From Arabidopsis thaliana (lineage: Eukaryota > Streptophyta > Magnoliopsida > Brassicales > Brassicaceae), in NCBI RefSeq assembly GCF_000001735.4, contig NC_003071.7, forward strand, positions 11,277,151 through 11,341,150: a stretch of DNA of 64,000 nucleotides, read 5' to 3'. The notes beneath the pieces were generated by a model that made no database searches, had not been told where the DNA came from, and saw only the letters and a list, made by a program, of their open reading frames with translations. Shown here one piece after another: positions 10,516 through 22,414 of the stretch. Numbering within the stretch: position 1 is the stretch's first letter; each line of letters opens with the position of its first letter. The position numbers and the translations under genes were made by a program.

Positions 10516-13074
10516 TCAATTCCTGCTGCTAGGGTTACTTGAATCTGCGTGAGCACCTAGAGCTTCCATTATGCTCTCGACCCACCTGCCACACACATAC
10601 ACAAAACCATGGAAAACCCAGGTGGCGATATATCTCAATTTGATCAGTTATTTGACAAGAGGACTTAATCCAAAGCCTAGTTCATGTGTTCCACATATGA
10701 AAAGATCAAGATTTACCCTTCAAGTCCTGGTTTCTCTGGGTAGTAGACGTTTTTCAATCCTAGTCTTCTAGCAGCTGATGCAGTTGTCTCTCCAATGCAG
10801 GCAACGTAATTGCTCCATTGCTCCTCATTTTGAATCAGATGCAGCCAGGCGCTGTCAAAATCACGTAAGCGATGGACCAAACCCACTCGATCATAATAGA
10901 AGAGATTATATGAATGAGGTATTGCTGAGTGATCAAAAAAGAGACAGATGACGATTGATGGCGCTTACCGAACTGCAGAAGGAGAAGCTACAGAAAGAAC
11001 AGGAGCAGATAGTGCCTGTTGCAGGAGCACCGTATCAACACTCTGCACCGGAACCTAGTAATAGAAAAAAAAACAGAAAATGACCATTACAATATCTTTA
11101 AATAAGCACATACCAAGGGCTAAAACATGTGAGCCAATATAAAAATTATGACTAAGCCAAATAATATATGCAATGAGTTACTTTTTATAGGGCTTGTCTA
11201 CTAAGTGTAACGACGGCTTACTGTTGTGTATGTATTCAGCCTGACAACTTCAAACCCACGTTTGGACAACCCTTCCACTAAGATTCATATGTCGAACAGG
11301 AAGCAGAGTAAGCTGGTCAGTCATGGACTTCAAAATCTTAAAAAATACATACATAAACTAAGTTAATTAAGCATATCCAAATCTATTTACTGCATCTCAT
11401 CAAAGATTTAATAATTTGATGAAGATCTATACTTCAATCCCACTGCCTAATAAAACTGTACAGGATACGAATTATCTATTGTATTTTTGTTGTTCAGCGC
11501 TAATACTTTTCATCTATGTGGTCAACACAATAAGCTCAACTGAATTGAGAAAACCTAACAACACACACCAATATCATTGCCTGCTTTTAGAGAAGCCGGG
11601 TATAAGACAGAGGACCTTTTGCCAACTTTCTCTGGAAGCTCCGAAGCCAAGACTTTACCAGTTGCTGAAACAATGAAAACAAAACCAGCCAAGACTGTAA
11701 CATTGTATGTACGACGACCACTCATAAATTACCTATATTTACATTGGCTTGATGAATGCGAAGACATAAAAGAAAATACATAAACATTGATGAGAGAATG
11801 CTTCCATCACAAATAATTCATCATCTCATAAACGTAAATATGATCTTCGATGCTCTATGATTCATGGAAACAAACAATGACAAGGGTTATTATGGGTCAT
11901 ATCATCCATAGTCAGACACAAGCATATAAACCAATGATAATGTAAATTCGTAAACTATTAAATGCTTGAAGATGCACAGATTGCAGATATAAAGACTAAA
12001 ATGGAGTGTATAGAAGCAGAGTCTAAATAGAAAAGTTATGGAACCTTTTGATGGTGTAAAGGCAACATGAAGCAATCCATCTGCCGATTTCATTGCCTCT
12101 TCAAATACCCTGGCTGTTCCAGCTCCTACTACACCTATTTGCACTTCTGGGGAGCTAGCTGTCCTGAGGAATGGAGACCAATGGGGTTTAACTCAAGGGA
12201 AACCTCGCTATTGACATAGTTGTGTTAGAAATATCCATGAAGATTACACATATATCTGAATATCTAAATAAAACGCTAGACTAGTCCCATTGCCTATCAA
12301 TAACAATAACAATGACAACACAAGAAGTGAACTCACTAGCAACACATTCCATAGCTTTCTTCTGACAACACATAGCTTACTGAAACAGTTCAAAATTCAC
12401 AAAACGAGTCAAGAACCAGGGCTTACTTCCACGCCTCGAGAAAAACAGAACCTGCTTCTGGAGATGTTATGATGATCCAGTCAAAGCTCTTATCTAGCAA
12501 AATAAAACGAAACTAAACATATCAGAATACCAAAAAGTAAACAGAAGCAAGAGTAAACATAGCCATCCAACAACATATATTAAGCATAACATAGAAATAA
12601 GAAGAAGCAAGAGTTTTCCTCCATTATCTGTATACGAATCAGAAATCACCATTTAATACAGAAGCAAGCCGATCGAAATCAGGTCCTCGCGCATGTTGAA
12701 TCAACGGAAGCTCTAAAGATGATATGCCATTTTTCTCCTGCAATTTCACCATAGTAAAGAACAGAATTTTGAATAACTTCAGAAAATTTCATGATCCCAA
12801 ATCTAATTCACTGTGAAATGCATACCAAAGCTTTGATGATTTGATTGTTCTTGCCTCGTTCTCGTGTTACGACGACCTGAGGAATCGAATTGGAGCTACT
12901 AACGGAGGAAGAAGATGAAGAGACGGACGAAGAAATTGAATTTCGAATTGGGGAAGGAGAAGCGAAAACTGGTTTGCTCAGAGATTGGATATGTGAAGAA
13001 TGAAATGAAGAAGAAGACGATAATGGAGGTTGAAAAGATAAGATAGAGCAGTGAGAAAGGAGTAATAATGCCAT
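10516..13074 (-). CDS. UROS: Uroporphyrinogen-III synthase, plastid
   Basis: Nine coding exons on the minus strand: 12826-13074, 12650-12737, 12427-12493, 12045-12163, 11569-11664, 11222-11277, 10969-11054, 10717-10851, 10516-10585. They sum to 966 nt, i.e. 321 residues, and all junctions keep frame. The enzyme closes and rearranges hydroxymethylbilane to uroporphyrinogen III, the shared precursor of heme, siroheme and chlorophyll, in the plastid. Residues 1 to about 60 are a Ser-rich chloroplast transit peptide. The HEM4 fold follows, with recognisable [28 protein letters not shown] and [15 protein letters not shown] segments. The start is the ATG at 13074; an upstream GTG frame is not used. 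HO2, another plastid tetrapyrrole gene, lies immediately upstream in the same direction. Recalled as At2g26540 (HEMD). Confidence 0.95.
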
Positions 13075-14433
13075 TAGAAAAAGTTCCAAGATGGAGAGAT
13101 GTTGTCTCACGGAAGCGCCGGTGAAAATGGAATCGTAGTCGCTTTATTTTGCCGGTGGTTTTTGTCAGAAACAGAAAGAAACCAAATCCAAACGAAGATG
13201 ATGAATAGTTGAATACAATTCTATCTCCACGTGCGTTTTAATGTCTCTCTTTTTTGTTTTTTGTTTTTTCATTTGAGCCCAATTTTGTTACACTACAGCC
13301 CAATAGTGTTTTTTAGTCTATTCAAGTTGTTTACACACTACGGCCCAATAAAAATTTAGTAAAGTTAAATTATGAATCACCAAAATTTGTTAAATATTAT
13401 TATTTATTATTTCAAAATCTAAAAAAAGTTAGGTTTGCAATCTTGTAATAAATATAGTTCAACAAATTTTTTAGAAATGTTTTACATGCAAATTATCATC
13501 TTATTTACATTTACTTAAAAATTTACTACTGATATTACCACTAAAATTGTGTTTTTACATCCAAATATTTCTTAATATTGAAGTATGTATGCTCTTTAAC
13601 ACTACGCACAAATCTCTTTACGAACACATTAAGCCAACTATATGTCTCTTTACTTTCAATTTTGCATGGTTTCTTTAACTAAAATTGTTGATTCAAAAAT
13701 AAAACTTCGAATGATAGTATATTTATAAGAAAACTACAATTTGAAAATATTCATTATAAAGTTGCCGAATAAGACCAAAATTTCATTTTCGGTTTTGAAT
13801 AATAGATATCAAATATATATATAAAAATGAGCGATTAATGTCGTCTACAACCCTTGGCCTTCCAAGCTAAGGATGTGGGTTAGATTGATATATACTAGAG
13901 TCTTAGATAATTCGAAGATAAATTAAATTCAAAATGTCAAAAAGGTAAAAAGCCAAATGAACTATTATGTTGATGTAGCAACCAAAATAGCTAGTGAGTC
14001 ATATTTGATCTTTTTATTCAGATAATTAGAAGCAATGATTAGTGTGCAAATCACCAAAATTCAAATATATATAACTGAGGAACAACAATATCTTATCAAA
14101 CAATCATGAGACGAAGGCCACAACCTTTGGCTACATTTTTCAATAAGTAATTTGGTGACTTATCTTTACTGCTGACTTAAGCCAACAAATAACAGAAAGT
14201 TACTCTTCCAGCCATGTAGGCTGGCTGGTGGTCATCAGCTTCATTTCCAGCACTGCCCTGAATTAGCGAGACCACAATGCTTGCGGTATGCATATTGGAG
14301 CAATGCAATCTGCAGGGGAGATTTGATTTTCAGTGAAGAGACAGTTGACAATGAAAGTTTTGAAACTATTCCAGACTTACCGTAGTGAACACAGGTCTGG
14401 TGCCGGAAACTGTTAACTTTAAAACCTAGATAT
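13075..14433. other. Intergenic region between UROS and HO2
   Basis: 1.36 kb containing the UROS promoter and 5' leader (left end) and the HO2 3' untranslated region (right end). AT-rich middle with no coding sequence. A pair of similar phrases (ACAACCCTTGGCCTTCC near 13850 and AGGCCACAACCTTTGGCT near 14115) is noted but unexplained. Confidence 0.45.
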
Positions 14434-16276
14434 TTACAAGATGATCAAGCGAACTATCTGCCCCATATACTTAAATGCCTTTGCCGTTTCCTTCAAGCAT
14501 TTGTTCTTCTCGTCCCGACTCCAGTGCTTCATTTCCCAAAAGCATCACCAAAACATCAGATTTTAGCAACTGGTGGAATGAAGAGTTATAATTTTCATTG
14601 ACAATCTGACCTCCCCAAGCACGTTAAGCTTCTCACGGACGCCTTTAAGCAAGTCTTGTGCATCCCCTTCCCACCTATTGAACTCCAGCTCCTTTCCTTC
14701 CAGAAGTTTCTCAGATACCTTAATGAATCAACTGATCAGTTACATTTGAACACCTCGCATATAAGGGTTACCAAACAATTATGACAGTCCAAATCATGGG
14801 ATATATTGATAAAAGTAAGAACCAGAACACAACAGAACCAACAAAAAGAATGTACAGTTATGATAAATCTCAAAAATAAAGACAAAAGCATAGTTCACCC
14901 GTTGGTTAATACCACATTAACCTAACTAACAGTCGGTTAACAAGTTCTTTTGGGGCAAGCTTTAAACTAATTGAGCAAGCCTGGTGTTGGTTGGTTTTGG
15001 TTTAGGATCTGAGTGTTTCTTTATCACAGTTCTATTTGTAAGTTGAGTCTCAATGAAGAAGAATGGAAATCTTCTCACATTCTCATTCTCATTCTTATCG
15101 CCACTCTCTCATACCCACCATAACCGCAAAACTCCCGATAAACCCAACTCTCCTGAATCCACTATATCTATATCAATCTCTAACTCTATCAAACTAGCTG
15201 TTACCATTCAATATCCTAGATGTGACATTATGCAGTTGAAAATTTCTTCTATGTTACTCTGTGAACACTTATCAAAGAAACTAACCTGTCTTACAAATAA
15301 CTTGACCACCAGCAATGTGTGAAAAGTATACTAAAAACCAGCAAAACTCCCGATAAATCGAACTCTCCTGAATCCATTTATATCGATACTAATCTTTAAT
15401 ATATCGAACTAGCTTTAACCATTCAATATGCTGGATGTGACCTTATGCAGTTATATAACTCTTCTATGTTACTTTATGAAAGCTTTCCAAAGAAACTAAC
15501 CTGTCTTACAAGAACTTGACCACCAGCAATATGTGAAAAGTAGATACTGTAGAAATGAGAAAGAAACAAAGGAGCACTTTCTCCTGCTTGTTCTTCCAAA
15601 TACTTTGCATAAGAAACTCCTACATTACTTGGTTCTGGTATAACCAAATCTTGTTCTCTTAACCATTGTAGATCCTTCTCAATACTTTCACATCTCTCTA
15701 ATCCTGTTCTCCTAAAGTAAGCATCTGTACATTGAACACAAACCCCATTAACCCAAATCATTACCAAACTGTCAAATTCGAGACCAAAGTAGGGTTCTTA
15801 CAAGACACATTCTCAGATTCGTCAACAATTCGTTCAATAGTATCGAAGACAAGCTTGCTATCAACTAAGTACTTAAGAAACCCTTCTTTGCTAGGCTTCC
15901 AAGTCTCTTCCTTTACTTCATCATCATCATCATCGTCTTCTTCTTCTTCTTCTTCTTCCTTCTCGGTGTCAGTTTTATCTTCAGAAAGATCTAATTTTTT
16001 ACCATTAACATTGCGTAATCTCATGGCGACGAATCTCATTTCCTCAGTTATACCAATGTTTTCTCCTGGGTATTGTTTCCTGTACCTTGTTCTCTTCCTC
16101 TGTGAGGCCTTTTGTTGTGACGGTGTTGGTGTCGAACGACATAGATTGAGAAGATGCTTTTGTGGCTTTCTCTGAGTTGAGATTTGGAATGGGAAAGAGA
16201 TAGATGTGTGAAGATGAGAGTGAGTGAGCTTACGAGGTGTAGAGAGTAATGGAGTTGGCCTGAGAAGAGAAGCCAT
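14434..16276 (-). CDS. HO2: Heme oxygenase-like protein HO2, plastid
   Basis: Four coding exons on the minus strand: 15802-16276, 15501-15724, 14611-14718, 14434-14526; 900 nt, 299 residues. Residues 1 to about 55 form a plastid transit peptide. A polyacidic tract (about residues 105-121, Glu then Asp) is encoded by a GAA/GAT trinucleotide repeat. The heme-oxygenase fold follows: KYLVDSKLVFDTIERIV, LERCESIEKDLQWL, HFYSIYFSHIAGGQVL. True heme oxygenases bind heme through a proximal His in an EMRFVAMRLH motif; here the equivalent position is Arg88 (EMRFVAMRLR). This agrees with published work that HO2 binds protoporphyrin and lacks normal heme-cleaving activity. It may act in tetrapyrrole regulation or photomorphogenesis. 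Intron 2 holds a tandem duplication that copies the end of exon 2. Recalled as At2g26550. Confidence 0.95.
15126..15545. repeat. Tandem duplication (~215-bp period) across HO2 intron 2 and the end of exon 2
   Basis: Unit 1 starts at about 15126 and unit 2 at about 15341, both at GCAAAACTCCCGATAAA. Both run through a CTCTCCTGAATCCA segment, a TGTGAC-TTATGCAGTT segment and AAGAAACTAACCTGTCTTACAA, and end with GTGAAAAGTA. Unit 2 contains the true 3' end of HO2 exon 2 with its donor (plus-strand 15499-15543). Unit 1 carries a copy about 215 bp further into the intron, with one extra base (CAAATAACTTG versus CAAGAACTTG). Confidence 0.85.
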
Positions 16277-16761
16277 GGATTCCGACGACCAAGATAGACG
16301 CTGCCTTCACTTTGATTTCTCGCTTTCAGCCTAATCGACAAACATTGGAAAACCAAACACCCTTAATTTTGTTATTATTTACATGTCATGCCATTAATTA
16401 TTTCATAACTAGCCTAAATAGGGCAGATGTAAAAAATAAATAGTTTTTTTTATATTTACATTATGCTTAGATTAGTTGATAAGCCATAAAAAAAAGGCTT
16501 AGATAATTAGATTAGTTGAGATAACTTTGGTTTCAGTACGTACGTGTCTATGTATTATTCGCCATTATTCTATTAGTATAATGTATGTTGAAAAATGACC
16601 AAACATTTTAGAGCATTTCCATCCATTAAATATTTATTGACTTTATTCAAACGTACAAGTGACCACAATGTGGTGCAACCTTTTTATTAATATAAATCCA
16701 AACGTGCATTAGTGAAACAAACGAATCATCAACAATATACAAGATACAATAATTGATCTCT
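16277..16761. other. HO2 promoter / PLP2 3' flank
   Basis: 485 bp with the HO2 5' leader and promoter on the left and the PLP2 3' untranslated region on the right (both genes on the minus strand). No coding sequence. Confidence 0.5.
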
Positions 16762-18558
16762 TTAGATCCTAATTGGAGCTTTTGCATGAGGTGAACGAAT
16801 GTCTCGGATCTTCTTTTCTTTTGAAAGTATTCCTGCTAACCTTCACAACCAAAATTTAAATATATTAGCAAAATACTTTTAATCACCTTAAGTATGAAAG
16901 AATAAAGCTATAAAATGCAAAAATTGGGCCACTTACTTTATAAGAGCATGTTCATTAGTCGTTTCATAAGCATTTTCGTTACAACCCGAGTCTAGGTTGA
17001 CTCTTGCAACAGGTTTTTTAAGTAGTTCATCTCCTGTCTTGGCAAGAATGTCCAGATTCTCGACGGTAGCGATATCAACAGAAGCAGCATCCCCAGTTAA
17101 TGTGTCATCCTATATAATTAATACCCAAATCTTAGGAATTGTGGAGACAAAGAAAAAGAAATGGTTAGTGCGCTAGCTGATTTTGATACCTGGATGCGAA
17201 TATAGTTGGCTTCGGAATGAAGAGCTCGAAAAACGGCAGAGAGATGGAAATCAACCATGTCGGAGCTAGCTTGCGAGAAAGCATCAATGATAGGTGTAGA
17301 GTTGTCGTGTGTTAACCAATTCAATAGTCCCCAACCAGCTACTTCTTTTGCATTGAATTTCTCTTCGGCTTTATGATTTCCGGTTCCAAGCGAAAGCACA
17401 AGAAACCTTCCGTAATCATTTGGTCTTATTGGGAAAAAGTCACTGCTTCCTCCTGAGATCTCATTTGTTACTTCCCCAATGGCCAACAAAGCCTATACTT
17501 GACATATAACAACTATATCATGATCTATTCAAGATTTTTACAGAAAACTCGTATCGATTATTATAAGAAATTCCATAGTAAAAAATGAAATATAGTCTAA
17601 CATTGTGTGTTCATGTTATAATTATTCAATTTAAGTCCATAATAATTGTTGATATATTATATTCTTCGTATAAAAACCCTATTGCTACATAAATGATAAA
17701 TCCAATATTTAGAAATTTACCGGGTTGTTAGCTGCAACTCCACCATCAATAAGATTGTATTCTTTAGCGTTTCCGTTTAAATCTTCAACTTTGAAGAAAT
17801 GGGCAGGCAAGTATGTAGGGGCAGCTGAAGTTGAGATGGCAATGTCTGCGAGGGTTGCGTCCTTGAGAGGATGGTTTTTTACCTATAAAATAGTCATATA
17901 TATATTAAACCAAAGTTTTGTTAATTATTATATTGTAATTTCACAAATAGAACAAGCTATAAACAAACCTCATAACTACTAAAGATAGTAGGTTGAAGAT
18001 GCTTGATATCGAACGTTGGAATGACAACGTTGGTAAGTGTTTGACTCAACTTTGTATCACCCAACTTAGCGTGGATAAGCTGATGAAGGTATTTACCGTC
18101 ATATTTAGGACCAGTCAAGGACTTCACGAGTTTTTTGGCGGCTGAGAATGGGAAATGATCTTGAGGGAAGATCTTCGGACATTGCTCAAGATAGAAATCT
18201 TTAATTTCAGACGCTGCAAATAAGGGTCGGCCTTCCTTATTAGGCGCGGTGAGCATGGCTGTCACTAGACCACCGGTGCTTGTTCCCGCTATTACATCAA
18301 AGTAGTCTGCAAGCCTTGCTTCTTCTCCATCCAATTTCTATGCATCCATGTATATATATGAGTTAAGAAAATATAATTTTACAAACATAATATTTGTATA
18401 GTTAGGTAGCACATATATACCTGGAGTTCGGACTCGAGAAAACCAAGGATAACGGCAGGGATTAGCCCTCTAATGCCACCACCGTCGATGCTGAGGATTG
18501 TAACTAAGTTTCCATAGGTCGGGGGCTGGAGAGGAGATTTGGGGCTGTCCATTTGCAT
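16762..18558 (-). CDS. PLP2: Patatin-like phospholipase/galactolipase PLP2
   Basis: Six coding exons on the minus strand: 18421-18558, 17969-18337, 17721-17882, 17190-17492, 16937-17109, 16762-16840; 1,224 nt, 407 residues. The start is the ATG at 18558; the frame further upstream opens only with TTG. The patatin catalytic machinery is complete: oxyanion loop DGGGIRG (residues 25-31), nucleophile Ser66 in GTSTG, and the dyad Asp215 in IDGGV. The enzyme releases fatty acids from phospho- and galactolipids. It is known to be strongly induced by pathogens and to influence cell death and oxylipin formation. There is no signal peptide, which fits its reported cytosolic/membrane-associated location. 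A W-box cluster lies upstream. Recalled as At2g26560 (PLA2A). Confidence 0.96.
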
Positions 18559-19148
18559 CTTACAGAACAAGCAAAGCAATGTATTGATATTTCTTTTTTT
18601 TAATGGATATCAATGTATTGATACTTGAGGAGATAGAACTTTGATTGTGAGATATTATGAGAGGTTAATGAACTCTATGTATTTATAGGACACTAGTGGC
18701 TGCTGTTTCAAAGTTAGACCATGTCTTCATTCTTAGGATATTAGCTTGTCAAATTAACTTGCATACTTCGTCCTTTGGTTTGAACTCTAATTCTATTGGT
18801 TCTTGTTTCTTCCTTTGTAGACAACATGGACTTTTCGTGAGCCTCTTTACTTCTTCCACATTAAGACCATGTCAACCCTTTTATTACAAAACTACAATGT
18901 TTTTTTTTGTTCAAATGAAATTAACTTCCCCATTTTCGGGTTTCTTGGTATGTCACTTTTTTCTAATGAATTCTAAGCTTTATATAATTTTCGTTTAGAT
19001 TCTGCTCACGAGTTCACACACAAAGGATCGTTCTTCTAGTCACCTAGAGACGATGTTAATGAGAGAAAACAACCTACGATGTAATATTACTGCTACTTAT
19101 ACTTCCAACAATGAATCTTTTGTATAAACAACGTAAGCAACTAAGCAT

Positions 19149-19362
19149 GGTCAATTGGTCAAAGAAGTTACTTTACGTTCAATATATTATGGGGTAAAGA
19201 CAGCTGTGTCATGGGAGTTTTGAAAAAATCAGTGCCGTGACAAATAGAAAGTTACAAAAAATATCTTTTATGGCAATATTAGAAAATCTTTAGTATTTTA
19301 GCCGCCGCTCAATACTTATCCCCCAACACTGCAACTTTCTTTCATTGACCAAATGAAGTCAA
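19149..19362 (-). promoter_or_regulatory. Cluster of four W-box-type sites upstream of PLP2
   Basis: TTGACC/TTGACT cores, on either strand, at 19149-19154, 19157-19162, 19345-19350 and 19357-19362, about 590-800 bp upstream of the PLP2 start codon. WRKY factors bind TTGAC(C/T). Binding here is an inference that fits PLP2's known pathogen induction. Confidence 0.45.
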
Positions 19363-20684
19363 TTTGTACATACAACAATTTGTTTTTCATTTAACACCCT
19401 TAGTTTACTATACTCAATTCAAATAATATAAATATGCATATTTTCCCAGAAAAAATACTTTTATTCTTTCTAAATCCACCAAAATTCAAAAATAAATATT
19501 AAATTATTTATTAATAACCTTAATTTCAAGTTTTTTTGTTTATGTAATATTTGATCATTTAAGGCAAATAGAGACATACTCAAAGTCCAAGTTTGATATA
19601 ATTTGTAAAATTATAATTGATTTCAAAATTTATAACACATCTGCTAGACCGTGAGTAATATTAAATTCGAATTGTCACTGATGGTTAGTCACATATGTAA
19701 AAAAGTTTGAAAGAGATTTAAGCTATATTTATTGGTTTTAATAAAAAAAAAATTTATGGTTGAACCTCACAGTTACAAAAATAAAAATATATTAAAAGAA
19801 AAGTTTTTTTTATTACAAAACAATTTTTTTTTATTGAGCAATAACTTCTTGATGTGAATGTTTTATTGAGCAATATCGTTTTTTTTTGTGGTGCTCTACC
19901 GTAAAATTTCGTAATGTATTTTTGGAACAATTGACAAAGAAAAGAATAGAATCGCATATATTATTATTATTTTCCGCGAAAACACTTAGAAATTTTGTGA
20001 GCAATATACTTTTATCCTTTCAAATCACATGATTCGACATTGATATGCTGGAATATCTTTTTTTCTCAAGACATGCAAAGTTGAAGTTTCTTCATCATTG
20101 AGTTGATAGAATTCTTTGATTAGATAGATAAAGAGATGGAAAATGAAGTTGACACTTTTATTCTCACCCACCAATGTGAAGTATTTACAATTGGTTGTTT
20201 TTTGGATCCCAAATTGCAGTTGAAATGATGACAAGAAAAAAAACTGCGGTTGATAATCACCAATCAAACCTATACTATTATCCCTGTATCCCAATATAAA
20301 ATCAAGAGTTGTACTTGTAATTATATTTAAGTTTGTCTATTTAAAACTATAATGCAAAGAAATGGTTACATTTGTTTTTTTTTCTTATTCTTTTTCACCG
20401 GTTACATTTGATTTAATGTAATACTTTTAGAATTAAATAGATCTTGCATTTCATACAAATTTGTATGTTTGAACATTTGCAAAGTGTTATATTTTATTAA
20501 GACCAATTGGAACCCAAAATCAATGAATAATTTTGATACGGCAAATCATCAATCTCGAATATGATTAGTAAGTGAGTGAATGTGTACCAAAAATGACACC
20601 TTAATTCGTCGTCGTCATCATCTTATTACAATTATCCGATTAGCAGAATTATTATTTCAATTTTTGCTTTCTGAATTTGAATGC

Positions 20685-20687
<3 letters not shown>

Positions 20688-20717
<30 letters not shown>
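20688..20717. repeat. (AT)n microsatellite
   Basis: About 30 bp of alternating TA in the PLP2-WEB1 intergenic region. Confidence 0.9.
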
Positions 20718-20720
<3 letters not shown>

Positions 20721-20889
20721 GATGAGAGAGAAATTTATTGAGTAATCAAGAAAGATGATTTGCAAAACTAACCACTTTTGATAATTTAATTTAAAATATA
20801 AATTAAGAAAATTTACTATTAAGAAAAAAAATTTATTGAGATTTCTCAAACCATCAATCTCATCAATTGGTAAACTACTCTCTCAAGAT

Positions 20890-20935
20890 GCCACGTAGAC
20901 AAACACTCTGATAGCTAATTCTCAAATGCCACGTG
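20890..20935 (+). promoter_or_regulatory. Two ACGT elements including a G-box in the WEB1 upstream region
   Basis: GCCACGTA at 20890-20897 and the palindromic G-box CACGTG at 20930-20935, both inside a TGCCACGT context, about 1.1 kb upstream of the likely WEB1 leader. bZIP and bHLH (PIF/HY5-type) factors bind such sites. Function is inferred from sequence only. Confidence 0.35.
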
Positions 20936-22414
20936 TACCTGCAAAGCTTTCCTACTTCTCAAAACGTGAGAAGGTTTCATTGAGGAAATTCAAAACGTCA
21001 TTATAAACACTCTTCTTAGTTTATGATCGTCTCCTCTCCATCTATCCCTCACGGGCCTCACCCTTCTTGGTTTATAATTTTAGAACATTAATTACTAGAG
21101 TTTATGATTTCTTTCGGTTCTCTAGGGTTTTCACTTCGAATTGAAGCCGATAACATATTAAAATTTAGTCGAAGGACGAAACTTTTTGGTTTTGACCGTC
21201 TTGATTAACAAATTTTCTTTTCTTTATATCGTTCTCACATCCGCTATTTTATCAATTATATAATTTTTACAAAGCATATATTTTCAACCGCTAAACCAAT
21301 CGTTTAAACTGCTTGATAACATTTAAAACCGCAACCGTCCACTTTTGTATACTCCTGTAATTTTATCCACATTGGCTGCGTTTAAACCAATCACACTAAG
21401 TTCCAAACAAATTCTTTCTTATACTGAGTATGACCATCGTTTTTAGTTGTAAAGAAACAAATTTTTTGTTTTTGATTTAATCTTACTATTCTGAATTTTT
21501 TGGTCTAAAATTCCTTAAATTAAAAAAAAATAGAAGATTTAAACGAACTAAAACAATTGATACAAATTTATTTTCTATTAAACAATATTACATTAAAGAT
21601 CGAATCCGGGTCGGGTAATGTAACTCAAAACTTGCTTGGTGCGACCCTCTCCACTTTGCCAGCCTCATTCATCTCTAAAAATAAACAAAAACCAGTTTTT
21701 TTGTTGTTGTTCAGGTCAAGTAGTTTGGTTTAACTACTTTTTATACGTGGACCAATGAAACACCAAGAAGCCACTAATTTTCTTTATTAAAAACTAAAAC
21801 TGAATAACAAAATAACTAAAAAAAAAGGAAAAAAAATAAAATAAACAAACAAAACCGAACATTATGAAAGAGAGAGAATGCCAGATGGATGATGAAGATG
21901 AGCCGATGAGAGATAGCTTCATGATTTGTCTCCGCGACCGCAGTTATCTCTTTCTAATTTCTGTCTGAAATAATAAATTAAACTTCTTCTACTACCTCCG
22001 ATCATCATAATCCTCCGGTAAGACTTCTCTTCTCTTCTTGAATCTTCTTGATGCAGCTTTTTTTTGTCGGCATACAACTTTTGTATTTTTCATATTTTTT
22101 TTTTCTCCAGCTGATAAACTCAGAATTCTTGAAATTCGGAAACTTTTCATTTTTCTTTGAATTGTAGGAAATTATCATTGTTCGTATTTATCTTCTTAAA
22201 AAAACACTATTAAATCCTGGAATTGGTAATTATTTACTCACGTTTCCGAATTTGTTTACACAAAGATGAAAATCCGATGATCTTGATTAAAGTATGTTTG
22301 ATTCTTGTATACCATATTTGTTTGATTAGAGTAATTTGATCATCAAAGATGTTTTGTATTCAATTTTTTCTCAATTAGTCTTTATGTTTTGTAGCAATTT
22401 CAGGTTACAGGGGA

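Larger units (their letters stand above)
18559..22414. other. Shared divergent upstream region of PLP2 (-) and WEB1 (+)
   Basis: 3.9 kb between two divergent genes. The left part holds the PLP2 leader, promoter and W-boxes. The right part holds WEB1's promoter and leader, with a probable 5' untranslated intron from 22018 (donor G|GTAAGA) to about 22403 or 22410. The middle is AT-rich with an (AT)n microsatellite. No gene is supported; frames such as 18696-18998 and 20025-20294 look random. Confidence 0.5.

Noticed and set aside
15732..16175. 147-codon plus-strand frame opposite HO2 exon 1
   Set aside because: Its Ser run is the complement of the GAA/GAT repeat encoding HO2's acidic tract.
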